NCBI GenBank assembly: GCA_015486095.1
Contig: WFSK01000034.1
Location: 1-5,516 of the forward strand
DNA length: 5,516 nucleotides
Direction of reading: 5' to 3'
Source of the DNA: Thermotogae bacterium
GTDB taxonomy: Bacteria; Thermotogota; Thermotogae; B3-G13
Each line of letters begins with the position of its first letter. Positions within the stretch are counted from its first letter, which is position 1. This document shows positions 1 through 5,516 of the stretch, one piece after another. The position numbers and the translations under genes are program-made. The notes below the pieces were generated by a model. It saw only the letters and a program-made list of their open reading frames with translations. It had not been told where the DNA came from and made no database searches.

Positions 1-1681
1 ATCTTATTTTGATCCGAACGGAAGGCTCACGATAATCTCTTCAACTCAGGTCCCCTTCCACGTTAGGAGGATCATAAAGAGGATATTTGGTGTGGATTCA
101 CGAGTGATAAAGCCGAGGATCGGTGGTGGTTTTGGAGGAAAACAGGCCGTTCACGTAGAGGCATACGTTACCGCTGTGACTCTCAAGACCGGCAGACCTG
201 CCCGATGCACATACACCCGTGAGGAGACCATGGTTGCCTCGAACACGCGTCACGCCATGCGTTTTAAGGTCAGGGTCGGGGCAACTAAGGATGGTGAATT
301 ACGTGTTATAGACATGCAGGGGCTCTCGAATACGGGTGCATATGGGGAGCATGCACTCACGACCTTTATGGTTGCTGGCTCGAAGACACTTCCCCTCTAC
401 AACAAGGTGAAGGCAGTGAGGTTCGGAGGAGATGTCGTTTACACCAATACAGAACCCGCAGGGGCATTTCGCGGATATGGTGCTCCACAAGGAACATTCG
501 CACTCGATTCCGCGCTCGATGAATTGGCTCATAAACTGGGTATGGATCCGATGGAATTCAAGCTCAAGAATTGCATCCGTGAGGGTGAGACTTCTCCCAT
601 ATTCAAGATGATGGGTGAGGGTCGCGAAGGTGTGGAACAGTTCATCCAGAGTTGTAAGATAGAGGAATGTGCACTTGAGGGAGCAAAACTCTTCAATTGG
701 TACGAAAAGAGAAAACAGCCGAGAATAAGAGGGACAAGGGCGTATGGTTGTGGTGTAGCCTTTGCCATGCAGGGTTCATCTATTCCCGCGATAGATATGG
801 GCGGAGCCACGATAAAGATGAATGATGATGGGACCTTTAATCTTCTGGTTGGAGCAACCGATCTCGGTACGGGGAGTGATACTATACTCGCGCAGATAGC
901 GGCAGAGGTGCTGTGTGTTCCTGTAGATAAGATCATCGTGTATTCGTCGGATACGGATATAACGCCCTTCGATAAAGGCGCATACGCCTCATCCACCACC
1001 TATGTATCTGGTAACGCCACAAAGCGAGCGGCTGAACGTATGGCAAATGAGATCCTCAAAGCCGCATCGGAGATAATGGACAAGCCCATTGAATTCTTGA
1101 GACTTGAAGATGGGAAAGTTGTTGCAGAGGATGGAGAATCTCTCACCTATTCCGAGATACAGACCAAGCTCTTCTATACTTTTAACCAACGCCAGCTCGA
1201 GGTTACGGAGTCGTTTGTGAGCGAGGTCTCTCCACCGCCTTACATGGTCTCCTTTGCCGAGGTCGAAATCGACCTCGAAACGGGCAAGGTGGATGTCGTT
1301 GATTTTCTGAGTTATGTGGACTGCGGTACCACTATAAATCCAAAGTTAGCCCGAGGGCAGGTTGAAGGGGCAACGGTTCAAGGTATAGGTATGACCCTAT
1401 ATGAAGAACATGTATACGATAGCAGTGGCCGTATGGTCACGAATGACTTTTTCACGTACAAGATCCCCGCGAGGGATGATATCAGGAGGATCAGAGTAAA
1501 ATTTGCCAAAAGTTATGAACCCACAGGCCCATTCGGAGCCAAGAGCGTATCGGAGATAGGTACGGACACCCCTGCACCTGCCATAGCCAACGCCATATTC
1601 GATGCCATCGGTATCAGGATGAGAAGATTACCCATAAAATCTGAAGACCTGTACTTCGCGTTGAAGAAGAAAGGAATTTAA
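1..1681 (+). CDS. Xanthine dehydrogenase/aldehyde oxidase family, molybdopterin-binding large subunit (5' end missing)
   Basis: This is the catalytic Mo-cofactor subunit of a molybdenum hydroxylase, a cytosolic enzyme that hydroxylates purines, N-heterocycles or aldehydes and passes electrons to separate FeS and FAD subunits. The frame is open from position 2. The GTG at 92 is internal, because family-like sequence (YFDPNGRL, STQVPFHVRR) precedes it, so about 559 residues are visible of an expected 750-780. Numbering from position 2, GGGFGGKQ at 41-48 and GATDLGTGSD at 284-293 are cofactor-contact loops. FRGYG at 156-160 carries the conserved active-site Arg157. DCGTTINP starts at 440. GAKSVSEIG contains Glu518, in the place of the catalytic base glutamate. 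No key residue is missing. The text resembles bacterial XdhA-type subunits more than CO dehydrogenase CoxL, but the substrate cannot be read from this part. By rough count CGN arginine codons make up over a third of its arginines, more than in the nuoF gene downstream. It converges on the membrane-protein gene with 26 bases between them and no hairpin terminator. Confidence 0.93.
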   Translation, partial: SYFDPNGRLTIISSTQVPFHVRRIIKRIFGVDSRVIKPRIGGGFGGKQAVHVEAYVTAVTLKTGRPARCTYTREETMVASNTRHAMRFKVRVGATKDGELRVIDMQGLSNTGAYGEHALTTFMVAGSKTLPLYNKVKAVRFGGDVVYTNTEPAGAFRGYGAPQGTFALDSALDELAHKLGMDPMEFKLKNCIREGETSPIFKMMGEGREGVEQFIQSCKIEECALEGAKLFNWYEKRKQPRIRGTRAYGCGVAFAMQGSSIPAIDMGGATIKMNDDGTFNLLVGATDLGTGSDTILAQIAAEVLCVPVDKIIVYSSDTDITPFDKGAYASSTTYVSGNATKRAAERMANEILKAASEIMDKPIEFLRLEDGKVVAEDGESLTYSEIQTKLFYTFNQRQLEVTESFVSEVSPPPYMVSFAEVEIDLETGKVDVVDFLSYVDCGTTINPKLARGQVEGATVQGIGMTLYEEHVYDSSGRMVTNDFFTYKIPARDDIRRIRVKFAKSYEPTGPFGAKSVSEIGTDTPAPAIANAIFDAIGIRMRRLPIKSEDLYFALKKKGI

Positions 1682-1707
1682 TCTCGTTATACACGTGCTT
1701 TATTATC

Positions 1708-2469
1708 TCATCGTAATGCTTTTCCCTTTAACTGCTTATTTACACCTATGATGAAGGCAGCGATCGAGATAGTGAGTCTCATGAAAAGATATGTGGCAAA
1801 ACCCGATCTCCCCAGTGGCCCCAGAATACACCACCATAATGGGACTTCCGATAGCAAATATGCCGATAGTAAAGCCAATGGATTCTTTTTAACGGAGTAA
1901 GAGTATGCAAAACCGAGTCCAAAGAATAGAATATCTTCGATATCCCAAAAACCTGTGAGAAGTGGTTGATTGTAATTTAGGGCAAACAGTATCGTTGTCG
2001 ATAGTATACCCATAGACCTATTGCCTTTACCGGACAGCTCGTATGAGACGGCATGATAGAAATAGGCTACCATAAGACCACAGATCGTCCAGAAAAGTAA
2101 TGCATATAAGGAAAGAAAGGGATTCCATACATCCACAAATCCCGGCTTTTCCATGATATAAAATCGCTTCGTTCCAAAGATGAACATCGCAACAACCGAG
2201 TAGGCATACAGGGGAAGCATCAGGATCAGTATATGTATTAAACCTTCGAAATAGGATGCCGATAGTGCGACTTTCCCAAAAGGATTCCCGTAGAAAACCC
2301 TTGCGATGATGTACATCACCGCAAAACTCGAGAACACCATAATTAACCTCACGAGTAATCCGGAGTTCGGCATCGAGTATTTGTAAACGATTCCCAGGGA
2401 ATAGACCGTTAGAGTAAAGGCTACCAGATATCCTATTGCTTTTATATATTTCGAATACCCCTGAGCCAT
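1708..2469 (-). CDS. Multi-pass membrane protein, possible degenerate CPBP (CAAX-protease-like) family member
   Basis: This is a 253-residue hydrophobic protein with about seven or eight predicted membrane segments, near residues 10-29, 38-57, 75-98, 117-138, 152-172, 178-193, 197-216 and 222-242. The ATG at 2469 has an ideal AGGAGG eight bases upstream (2478-2483). The C-terminal half follows the CPBP/Abi layout: a helix at 129-138, then LFALNY (161-166) where active members have F-x-x-x-H, then FFGLGFAYSYS (182-192), then a helix with Tyr204 where the last histidine is expected. The family's glutamate pair, arginine and both histidines all appear substituted, so if this kinship is right the protein is probably not a protease. 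No other family is recognised and there is no signal peptide apart from the first membrane helix. It stands alone, convergent with the molybdenum hydroxylase and divergent from the hydrogenase-like operon. The gene is secure; the family assignment is tentative. Confidence 0.8.
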   Translation of the reverse strand: MAQGYSKYIKAIGYLVAFTLTVYSLGIVYKYSMPNSGLLVRLIMVFSSFAVMYIIARVFYGNPFGKVALSASYFEGLIHILILMLPLYAYSVVAMFIFGTKRFYIMEKPGFVDVWNPFLSLYALLFWTICGLMVAYFYHAVSYELSGKGNRSMGILSTTILFALNYNQPLLTGFWDIEDILFFGLGFAYSYSVKKNPLALLSAYLLSEVPLWWCILGPLGRSGFATYLFMRLTISIAAFIIGVNKQLKGKALR

Positions 2470-2690
2470 CTCAACATCCTCCTGTATTCATCCGTTCATC
2501 ATCTCATTCACAGCTATCAAGACCTTCAATGATTTCGAGATAGAATTTGTACATACTATTTTACCCTAAAAATATATTTGATATGTAGATATAAATTACC
2601 TTGATACGGTAAAAACCACTATCGTTGTTTCGAGGCAGGTGTGAGTGTACCCTATGCTCTATTCGGTTGGTTTTGCATCGGACCGCATCG

Positions 2691-2737
2691 AATGATCGGT
2701 AGGAAGCACATCGAGATATGCCTTCTACCGAATCGTT
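2691..2737. repeat. Strong imperfect inverted repeat (hairpin)
   Basis: The arm AATGATCGGTAGGAAGCA (2691-2708) pairs with TGCCTTCTACCG-A-ATCGTT (2719-2737) across a 10-base loop. The pairing gives 17 pairs, two of them G-U if transcribed rightward, with one A-C mismatch and one bulged A at 2731. No T-run follows on either strand, so it is not an intrinsic terminator. It lies about 60 bases upstream of the operon's -35 element, so from that promoter it would not be transcribed. It may be a DNA operator, part of a small RNA from an unseen promoter, or a remnant of a mobile repeat. The sequence does not decide between these. Confidence 0.7.
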
Positions 2738-2799
2738 GAAGGAGAGAAAAGTCTTGTTTAGATCTTCATCAACACAGTTTGACATAGAGCCTATCTTGG

Positions 2800-2828
2800 T
2801 TGACTTTTTTGTTTTAATGTGTTATATT
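2800..2828 (+). promoter_or_regulatory. Sigma-70/sigma-A type promoter of the nuoE/nuoF hydrogenase-like operon
   Basis: The -35 box is TTGACT (2800-2805) and the -10 box is TATATT (2823-2828), with an ideal 17-base spacer. A TG at 2820-2821 makes it an extended -10 promoter. A T-run in the spacer is consistent with a flexible promoter. The expected transcription start is near 2835, giving a leader of about 30 bases. That places the in-frame GTG at 2833 at or before the start of the RNA and supports the ATG at 2866 as the first start codon. A second TTGACA lies 21 bases upstream (2779-2784) without its own -10 box. Confidence 0.75.
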
Positions 2829-2853
2829 ATTAGTGAAAAATATCACAAGATAC

Positions 2854-2860
2854 AGAGGTG
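2854..2860 (+). promoter_or_regulatory. Ribosome binding site that fixes the start of the first operon gene
   Basis: AGAGGTG ends five bases before the ATG at 2866, whereas the in-frame GTG at 2833 has no purine-rich site upstream. The first eleven codons after the GTG (KNITRYRGEK region) are therefore leader, and the protein begins MGKIKSVEEL, as in HndB-like relatives. Confidence 0.7.
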
Positions 2861-2865
2861 AAAAA

Positions 2866-3255
2866 ATGGGAAAGATCAAATCCGTCGAAGAGTTGAGGGA
2901 GCTTAGAAAACAGCTGAAAGAAAAAACGGCCGAGAAGAAAGTGAAGGTAAAGATCATCATCGGCTCAGGAACAGCAAGTATTGCAACAGGAGTAAAAGAA
3001 GTCTTTAAAGCCATAATGGATGAATTAAAGAAGAGAAATGTCTGCGATGTTCAGGTTGTTGAAAGAGGCCCATTGGGTTTCGAAGGTGAAGAACCCGTTG
3101 TCGGAGTCGAAAATGATAAAAAGACGGTCTTTTACGGTAAAGTGACTCCAGAGATTGCAAAAGAGATCATAGTTCAACACGTGATCGGTGGCGAAGTGGC
3201 AAGCCCTTGGGTGATTTCTGTAAAGAAAAAAGAGATTAAGGAGGCTACGCTATGA
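2866..3255 (+). CDS. HndB-like thioredoxin-fold [2Fe-2S] ferredoxin homologue lacking all cluster cysteines
   Basis: This 129-residue cytosolic protein belongs by pattern to the small thioredoxin-like [2Fe-2S] ferredoxin family represented by HndB of NADP-reducing hydrogenases and by the N-terminal domain of HydB. A basic, helical N-terminus (MGKIKSVEELRELRKQ) leads into strand KIIIGSGTASIATG (29-42), where relatives have a cysteine in G-x-x-T-C-G-I-A-A-G. ERGPLGFEGEEP (66-77) follows where relatives have T-G-C-I-G-x-C. GKVTPEIAKEIIVQHVIGGEV (91-111) matches the conserved C-terminal region. The cluster positions read Gly33, Ala37/Ser38, Pro69 and Glu73, and the only cysteine is Cys60, on an unrelated helix end. 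A bound [2Fe-2S] cluster is therefore not expected, and a structural or regulatory role is more likely. The reading frame is intact with no sign of decay. Its stop overlaps the next start as ATGA, indicating translational coupling. Confidence 0.85.
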   Translation: MGKIKSVEELRELRKQLKEKTAEKKVKVKIIIGSGTASIATGVKEVFKAIMDELKKRNVCDVQVVERGPLGFEGEEPVVGVENDKKTVFYGKVTPEIAKEIIVQHVIGGEVASPWVISVKKKEIKEATL

Positions 3256-3680
3256 AAGAGAGTGGATTCATAGAAGAACTGCATGAAATCCAAAAAAGGG
3301 AAGAAAAGAACTATTTAATGAAAAAGGATATAGTGGAAGCTGCCAGACATCATCAGATCACACCCGCCAGGGCATACGGTGTGGCAACTTTTTACACGAT
3401 GTTCTCCGTTCAACCGAGAGGAAGACACATCATAAGGGTATGCAGAAATCTCTCCTGCCATCTGGCCGGGGCAGAAAAGATCGTGGAGAAATTGAAAGAA
3501 ACACTCGGAGTGGACTTCGGTCAAACGACCGAAGATGGAGAGTTCACACTCGAAGAAAGTAGCTGCTTGGGTATGTGTTCCCTTTCTCCCGCGATGATGA
3601 TCGACGATGTACCATATGGAAACCTCACTCCAGAGAAGATCCCTGAAATATTGGAAGAAGTAAGAAGGAGGGAGAAGTAA
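3252..3680 (+). CDS. nuoE: NuoE/HndA-like [2Fe-2S] subunit (24 kDa type)
   Basis: This 142-residue thioredoxin-fold subunit holds one [2Fe-2S] cluster next to the FMN subunit in NAD(P)H-dependent dehydrogenases and hydrogenases. The N-terminal helical part (residues 5-50) includes HHQITPARAYGVATFYTMF, the family's typical linker into the cluster domain. The ligands are Cys64 and Cys69 (C-x4-C, in CRNLSC) and Cys105 and Cys109 (C-x3-C, in CLGMC), so all four are present. It is slightly shorter than the usual 155-165 residues, because the N-terminus lacks part of the first helices. The ATG at 3252 is well placed seven bases after AAGGAGG (3238-3244) and overlaps the upstream stop by four bases. 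One base separates its stop from the nuoF start. HndA is an equally good name for it. Confidence 0.95.
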   Translation: MKESGFIEELHEIQKREEKNYLMKKDIVEAARHHQITPARAYGVATFYTMFSVQPRGRHIIRVCRNLSCHLAGAEKIVEKLKETLGVDFGQTTEDGEFTLEESSCLGMCSLSPAMMIDDVPYGNLTPEKIPEILEEVRRREK

Positions 3681-3681
3681 G

Positions 3682-4974
3682 ATGAAGACGATCGAGCAAT
3701 TTCGTGTTGTTCTAAGAAACGTGGGTCTGATCGATCCTGAAAGCATCGACGAATACATCGCACACGATGGTTATTCTGCCCTTGAGAAGGTCATCTCTGA
3801 AATGTCTCCAGAGGATGTTGTCGAAGAAGTCAAGAGATCAGAACTCAGGGGAAGAGGAGGAGCGGGCTTTCCCACAGGAAGGAAATGGGAGTTCACGGCA
3901 AAGGCAGACAGCGATCAGAAATACATCATATGCAATGCCGATGAAGGAGAACCTGGAACATTCAAAGATAGAGGAATTATGGAAGGTGACCCACATTCCA
4001 TCCTCGAAGGAATGTTGATCGCAGGCTACGCGACAGGAGCAAACAAGGGATACATATACATCAGAGGGGAATATGCATTATCGATAAAGAGATTGCAAAA
4101 GGCAATAGACGATGCCAAAGAATATGGCCTTCTGGGTGAGAACATATTAGGTTCTGGTTTTTCATTCGATGTGGAAATAAGAAAGGGTGCCGGTTCTTAC
4201 AATTGTGGTGAAGAAACCGCTCTTATGGAATCCATAGAAGGAAAAAGGGGCGAACCGAGAAAGAAACCTCCATATCCACCCACATATGGTTTGTGGGGGA
4301 AGCCAACGGTGATAAACAACGTGGAGACGCTTGCGAACATACCTCCGATCATCGTCAATGGTGCAGACTGGTTCAAGGATATAGGAGTAGAAGGTTCCCG
4401 AGGAACGAAGGTATTCAACCTGATGGGTGATATCAACTGGAAGGGTGTAGTCGAAATCCCCTTCGGTACGCCACTCTCCGACATCGTGATGAGCATGGGC
4501 AAAGGGGTAAAAGATGGCAAAAAACTCAAGGCAGTAGTCTTGGGAGGTGTATCTGGAAGTTTGATCACCCCAGAGGAATTGAATACACCGGTCGATTTCA
4601 ATTCTTTAGCCCGAATAGAAGCAGGACCTGGTTCTGGTTCTATAGTGGTTCTCGATGAAACGCGCTGCATTGTGGATGTGGCAAGGGATATAGCCTACTT
4701 CTTCAGACACGAGAGTTGTGGTAAGTGTACACCGTGTAGAGTGGGGACAGATGAGATGTACAGGATAATAGACAGGATCAGCAAAGGAGAAGGAAAAGAA
4801 AGAGATATCGATACACTGGAGAATCTTGGAAAGAGTATGATGTTAACTGCTTTCTGTGGTCTTGGACAGACTGCACCTAACGTGATACTCCAATCGTTGA
4901 AAAAATTCAGAGATGAATGGCTTTCTCATATAAGGGAAAAGAGATGCCCTGTGGATGTATGTAAAGTGAGCTAA
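3682..4974 (+). CDS. nuoF: NuoF/HndC-like FMN- and NAD(P)H-binding [4Fe-4S] subunit (51 kDa type)
   Basis: This 430-residue diaphorase subunit oxidises or reduces NAD(P)(H) through FMN. After a short N-terminal region come GRGGAGFPTGRKW (57-69) and NADEGEPGTFKDR (85-97), the FMN/NADH-binding loops. GAGSYNCGEETAL (169-181) follows. The [4Fe-4S] ligands are Cys346, Cys349 and Cys352 (SCGKCTPC) and Cys392 (FCGLGQTAP). The start at 3682 has AAGGAGGG at 3665-3672. The length matches NuoF proper (about 430-445 residues). It lacks the thioredoxin-like N-terminal domain of HydB, which corresponds to a separate gene here. It also lacks the C-terminal two-[4Fe-4S] ferredoxin domain of HndC/HydB: the protein ends three residues after the His416/Cys422/Cys427 motif (RCPVDVC) that precedes that domain in relatives. 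The next gene follows at once, so no frameshifted remainder is present. Confidence 0.96.
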   Translation: MKTIEQFRVVLRNVGLIDPESIDEYIAHDGYSALEKVISEMSPEDVVEEVKRSELRGRGGAGFPTGRKWEFTAKADSDQKYIICNADEGEPGTFKDRGIMEGDPHSILEGMLIAGYATGANKGYIYIRGEYALSIKRLQKAIDDAKEYGLLGENILGSGFSFDVEIRKGAGSYNCGEETALMESIEGKRGEPRKKPPYPPTYGLWGKPTVINNVETLANIPPIIVNGADWFKDIGVEGSRGTKVFNLMGDINWKGVVEIPFGTPLSDIVMSMGKGVKDGKKLKAVVLGGVSGSLITPEELNTPVDFNSLARIEAGPGSGSIVVLDETRCIVDVARDIAYFFRHESCGKCTPCRVGTDEMYRIIDRISKGEGKERDIDTLENLGKSMMLTAFCGLGQTAPNVILQSLKKFRDEWLSHIREKRCPVDVCKVS

Positions 4975-4980
4975 GGGAGG
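4975..4980 (+). promoter_or_regulatory. Ribosome binding site favouring the second of two ATG codons
   Basis: GGGAGG sits directly after the nuoF stop codon. The first ATG (4984) is only three bases away, while the second (4990) is nine bases away, a more normal distance. The protein beginning MINIKIDGKG also matches the usual family N-terminus. A start at 4984 would add only Met-Asn. Confidence 0.6.
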
Positions 4981-4989
4981 AAGATGAAT

Positions 4990-5516
4990 ATGATAAACAT
5001 AAAGATCGATGGAAAAGGATATCAGGTACCCGAGGGTACAACGATACTGAAGGCATGTAAGTCGGCGGGAATAGACATTCCCACACTCTGCTATTTAGAA
5101 GGCATATCGGAAGAAGGTTCTTGTGGAGTCTGCGTGGTGGAAGTAAAAGGCGCACGTACGTTGCAGCGTTCCTGCATTACTAAAGTAAGAGAAGGTATGG
5201 AGATCCTGACGAATACTCCTGCCGTTCGAGAAGCCCGAAGGACGAATCTTGAATTGACACTCGCACATCACAACATCGAATGTCCAACATGTGTAAGAGA
5301 TGGTAATTGTGAGTTGCAAGATGTGGCAAACAGGCTCGGGGTAAAAGAAGTTCCCTTCGATAAGATCCCTTCCATCTACGAGAAAGATGATTCTGGACCG
5401 ATCGTAAGGGACCCGAGCAAATGTATCTATTGCAGAAGATGTGTCTCGGTTTGTGAGGAAGTTCAGAGTGTGAATGCGCTGACCGTTGCGAATAGAGGAA
5501 TAAAGACATATATAGG
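4990..5516 (+). CDS. NuoG/HndD/HydA-like iron-sulfur subunit, probable [FeFe]-hydrogenase catalytic subunit (3' end missing)
   Basis: The first 175 residues are visible. Numbering from 4990, a plant-type [2Fe-2S] domain has Cys34, Cys45, Cys48 and Cys62. A His-Cys [4Fe-4S] domain has His94, Cys98, Cys101 and Cys107 (HHNIECPTC). The first half of a two-[4Fe-4S] ferredoxin domain has Cys145, Cys148, Cys151 and Cys155 (KCIYCRRCVSVCEEVQ). This order is shared by NuoG, by NAD-linked formate dehydrogenase alpha subunits and by M3-type [FeFe]-hydrogenases. The ending ANRGIKTYIG recalls the hydrogenase branch (HndD, HydA), as does the HndB-NuoE-NuoF context. The H-cluster region that would prove it (TSCCPGW-like and FMACPGGC-like motifs) lies beyond the window. 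The frame is intact to the right edge. It begins 15 bases after nuoF stops and is surely co-transcribed. Confidence 0.88.
   Translation, partial: MINIKIDGKGYQVPEGTTILKACKSAGIDIPTLCYLEGISEEGSCGVCVVEVKGARTLQRSCITKVREGMEILTNTPAVREARRTNLELTLAHHNIECPTCVRDGNCELQDVANRLGVKEVPFDKIPSIYEKDDSGPIVRDPSKCIYCRRCVSVCEEVQSVNALTVANRGIKTYI

Larger units (their letters stand above)
2470..2865. other. Divergent intergenic region between the membrane-protein gene and the nuoE/nuoF operon
   Basis: About 400 bases contain no convincing gene. The part next to the membrane-protein gene, roughly 2540-2615, is very AT-rich and includes small palindromes: TTTTA-CCC-TAAAA near 2560, and TTACC (2596-2600) facing GGTAA (2608-2612). 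It probably holds the leftward promoter, but no -35/-10 pair stands out. From about 2630 to 2740 the sequence is visibly GC-richer and rich in inverted repeats. The last 70 bases carry the rightward promoter and the leader of the operon. Short open frames here lack protein-like composition. Confidence 0.75.

Noticed and set aside
92..121. GTG at position 92 as the start of the molybdenum hydroxylase subunit
   Set aside because: The frame is open to the left edge and the residues before it match the family, so the gene starts outside the window.
1682..1707. Bidirectional terminator between the convergent genes
   Set aside because: The 26 bases contain only a small CACGTG palindrome and no GC-rich stem with a T-run.
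2691..2737. Hairpin as an intrinsic terminator
   Set aside because: No run of T follows the stem on either strand, and neither flanking gene ends here.
2561..2785. 74-codon open frame on the minus strand in the intergenic region
   Set aside because: It has no ribosome binding site and no recognisable or protein-like composition, and it covers the AT-rich and hairpin regions, so it is most likely chance.
2718..2861. 47-codon plus-strand open frame starting ATG-CCT inside the hairpin, with a hydrophobic stretch
   Set aside because: It runs through the promoter boxes and ends on the ribosome binding site of the next gene. Its own purine-rich site is weak and 11 bases away, so a chance frame is likelier than a leader peptide.
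2833..2865. Upstream GTG start for the HndB-like gene
   Set aside because: It lies at the predicted transcription start and has no ribosome binding site. The ATG at 2866 has one and matches the family N-terminus.
4197..4670. Long minus-strand open frame of 157 codons inside nuoF, and similar antisense frames in the other genes
   Set aside because: These are antisense shadows of strongly supported genes, with no family features and no independent signals.

Overview
The window looks like chromosomal DNA of an anaerobic, probably thermophilic bacterium. The evidence is the AGA/AGG- and ATA-rich codon use, strong AAGGAGG-type ribosome binding sites, a good sigma-70-type promoter, and a cluster for a soluble NAD(P)-linked iron-sulfur flavoenzyme of the kind found in fermenters such as Thermotogota, Clostridia and Desulfovibrio. 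A Thermotogota-like source is a guess; nothing in the window fixes the taxonomy.

Layout. (1) Positions 1-1681, plus strand: the C-terminal part, about 559 residues, of a molybdenum hydroxylase large subunit of the xanthine dehydrogenase/aldehyde oxidase family. It is cut by the left edge. (2) Positions 1708-2469, minus strand and convergent with the first gene: a 253-residue multi-pass membrane protein. It resembles a CPBP/Abi (CAAX-protease-like) protein whose catalytic residues are all replaced. (3) Positions 2470-2865: a divergent intergenic region of about 400 bases. It holds an AT-rich part, a strong 47-base hairpin with possible alternative pairings, and a near-consensus extended -10 promoter reading right. 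(4) Positions 2866-5516, plus strand: a tight operon of four genes. In order these are an HndB-like thioredoxin-fold [2Fe-2S]-type protein that has lost every cluster cysteine, a NuoE/HndA-like [2Fe-2S] subunit, a NuoF/HndC-like FMN and [4Fe-4S] subunit, and the N-terminal third or so of a NuoG/HndD/HydA-like iron-sulfur subunit, which is cut by the right edge.

How the genes work together. The four-gene set matches the diaphorase plus electron-wire part of multimeric NAD(P)-linked [FeFe]-hydrogenases (HndABCD, HydABC) and related enzymes. NuoF binds NAD(P)H and FMN, NuoE carries a [2Fe-2S] cluster, and the last subunit passes electrons through [2Fe-2S], His-Cys [4Fe-4S] and paired [4Fe-4S] clusters towards a catalytic domain. 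That domain lies outside the window, so hydrogenase is likely but unproven. The odd points are the cysteine-free HndB-like subunit and a NuoF that stops exactly where bifurcating homologues continue into a C-terminal ferredoxin domain. The molybdenum hydroxylase and the membrane protein have no visible functional link to this operon.
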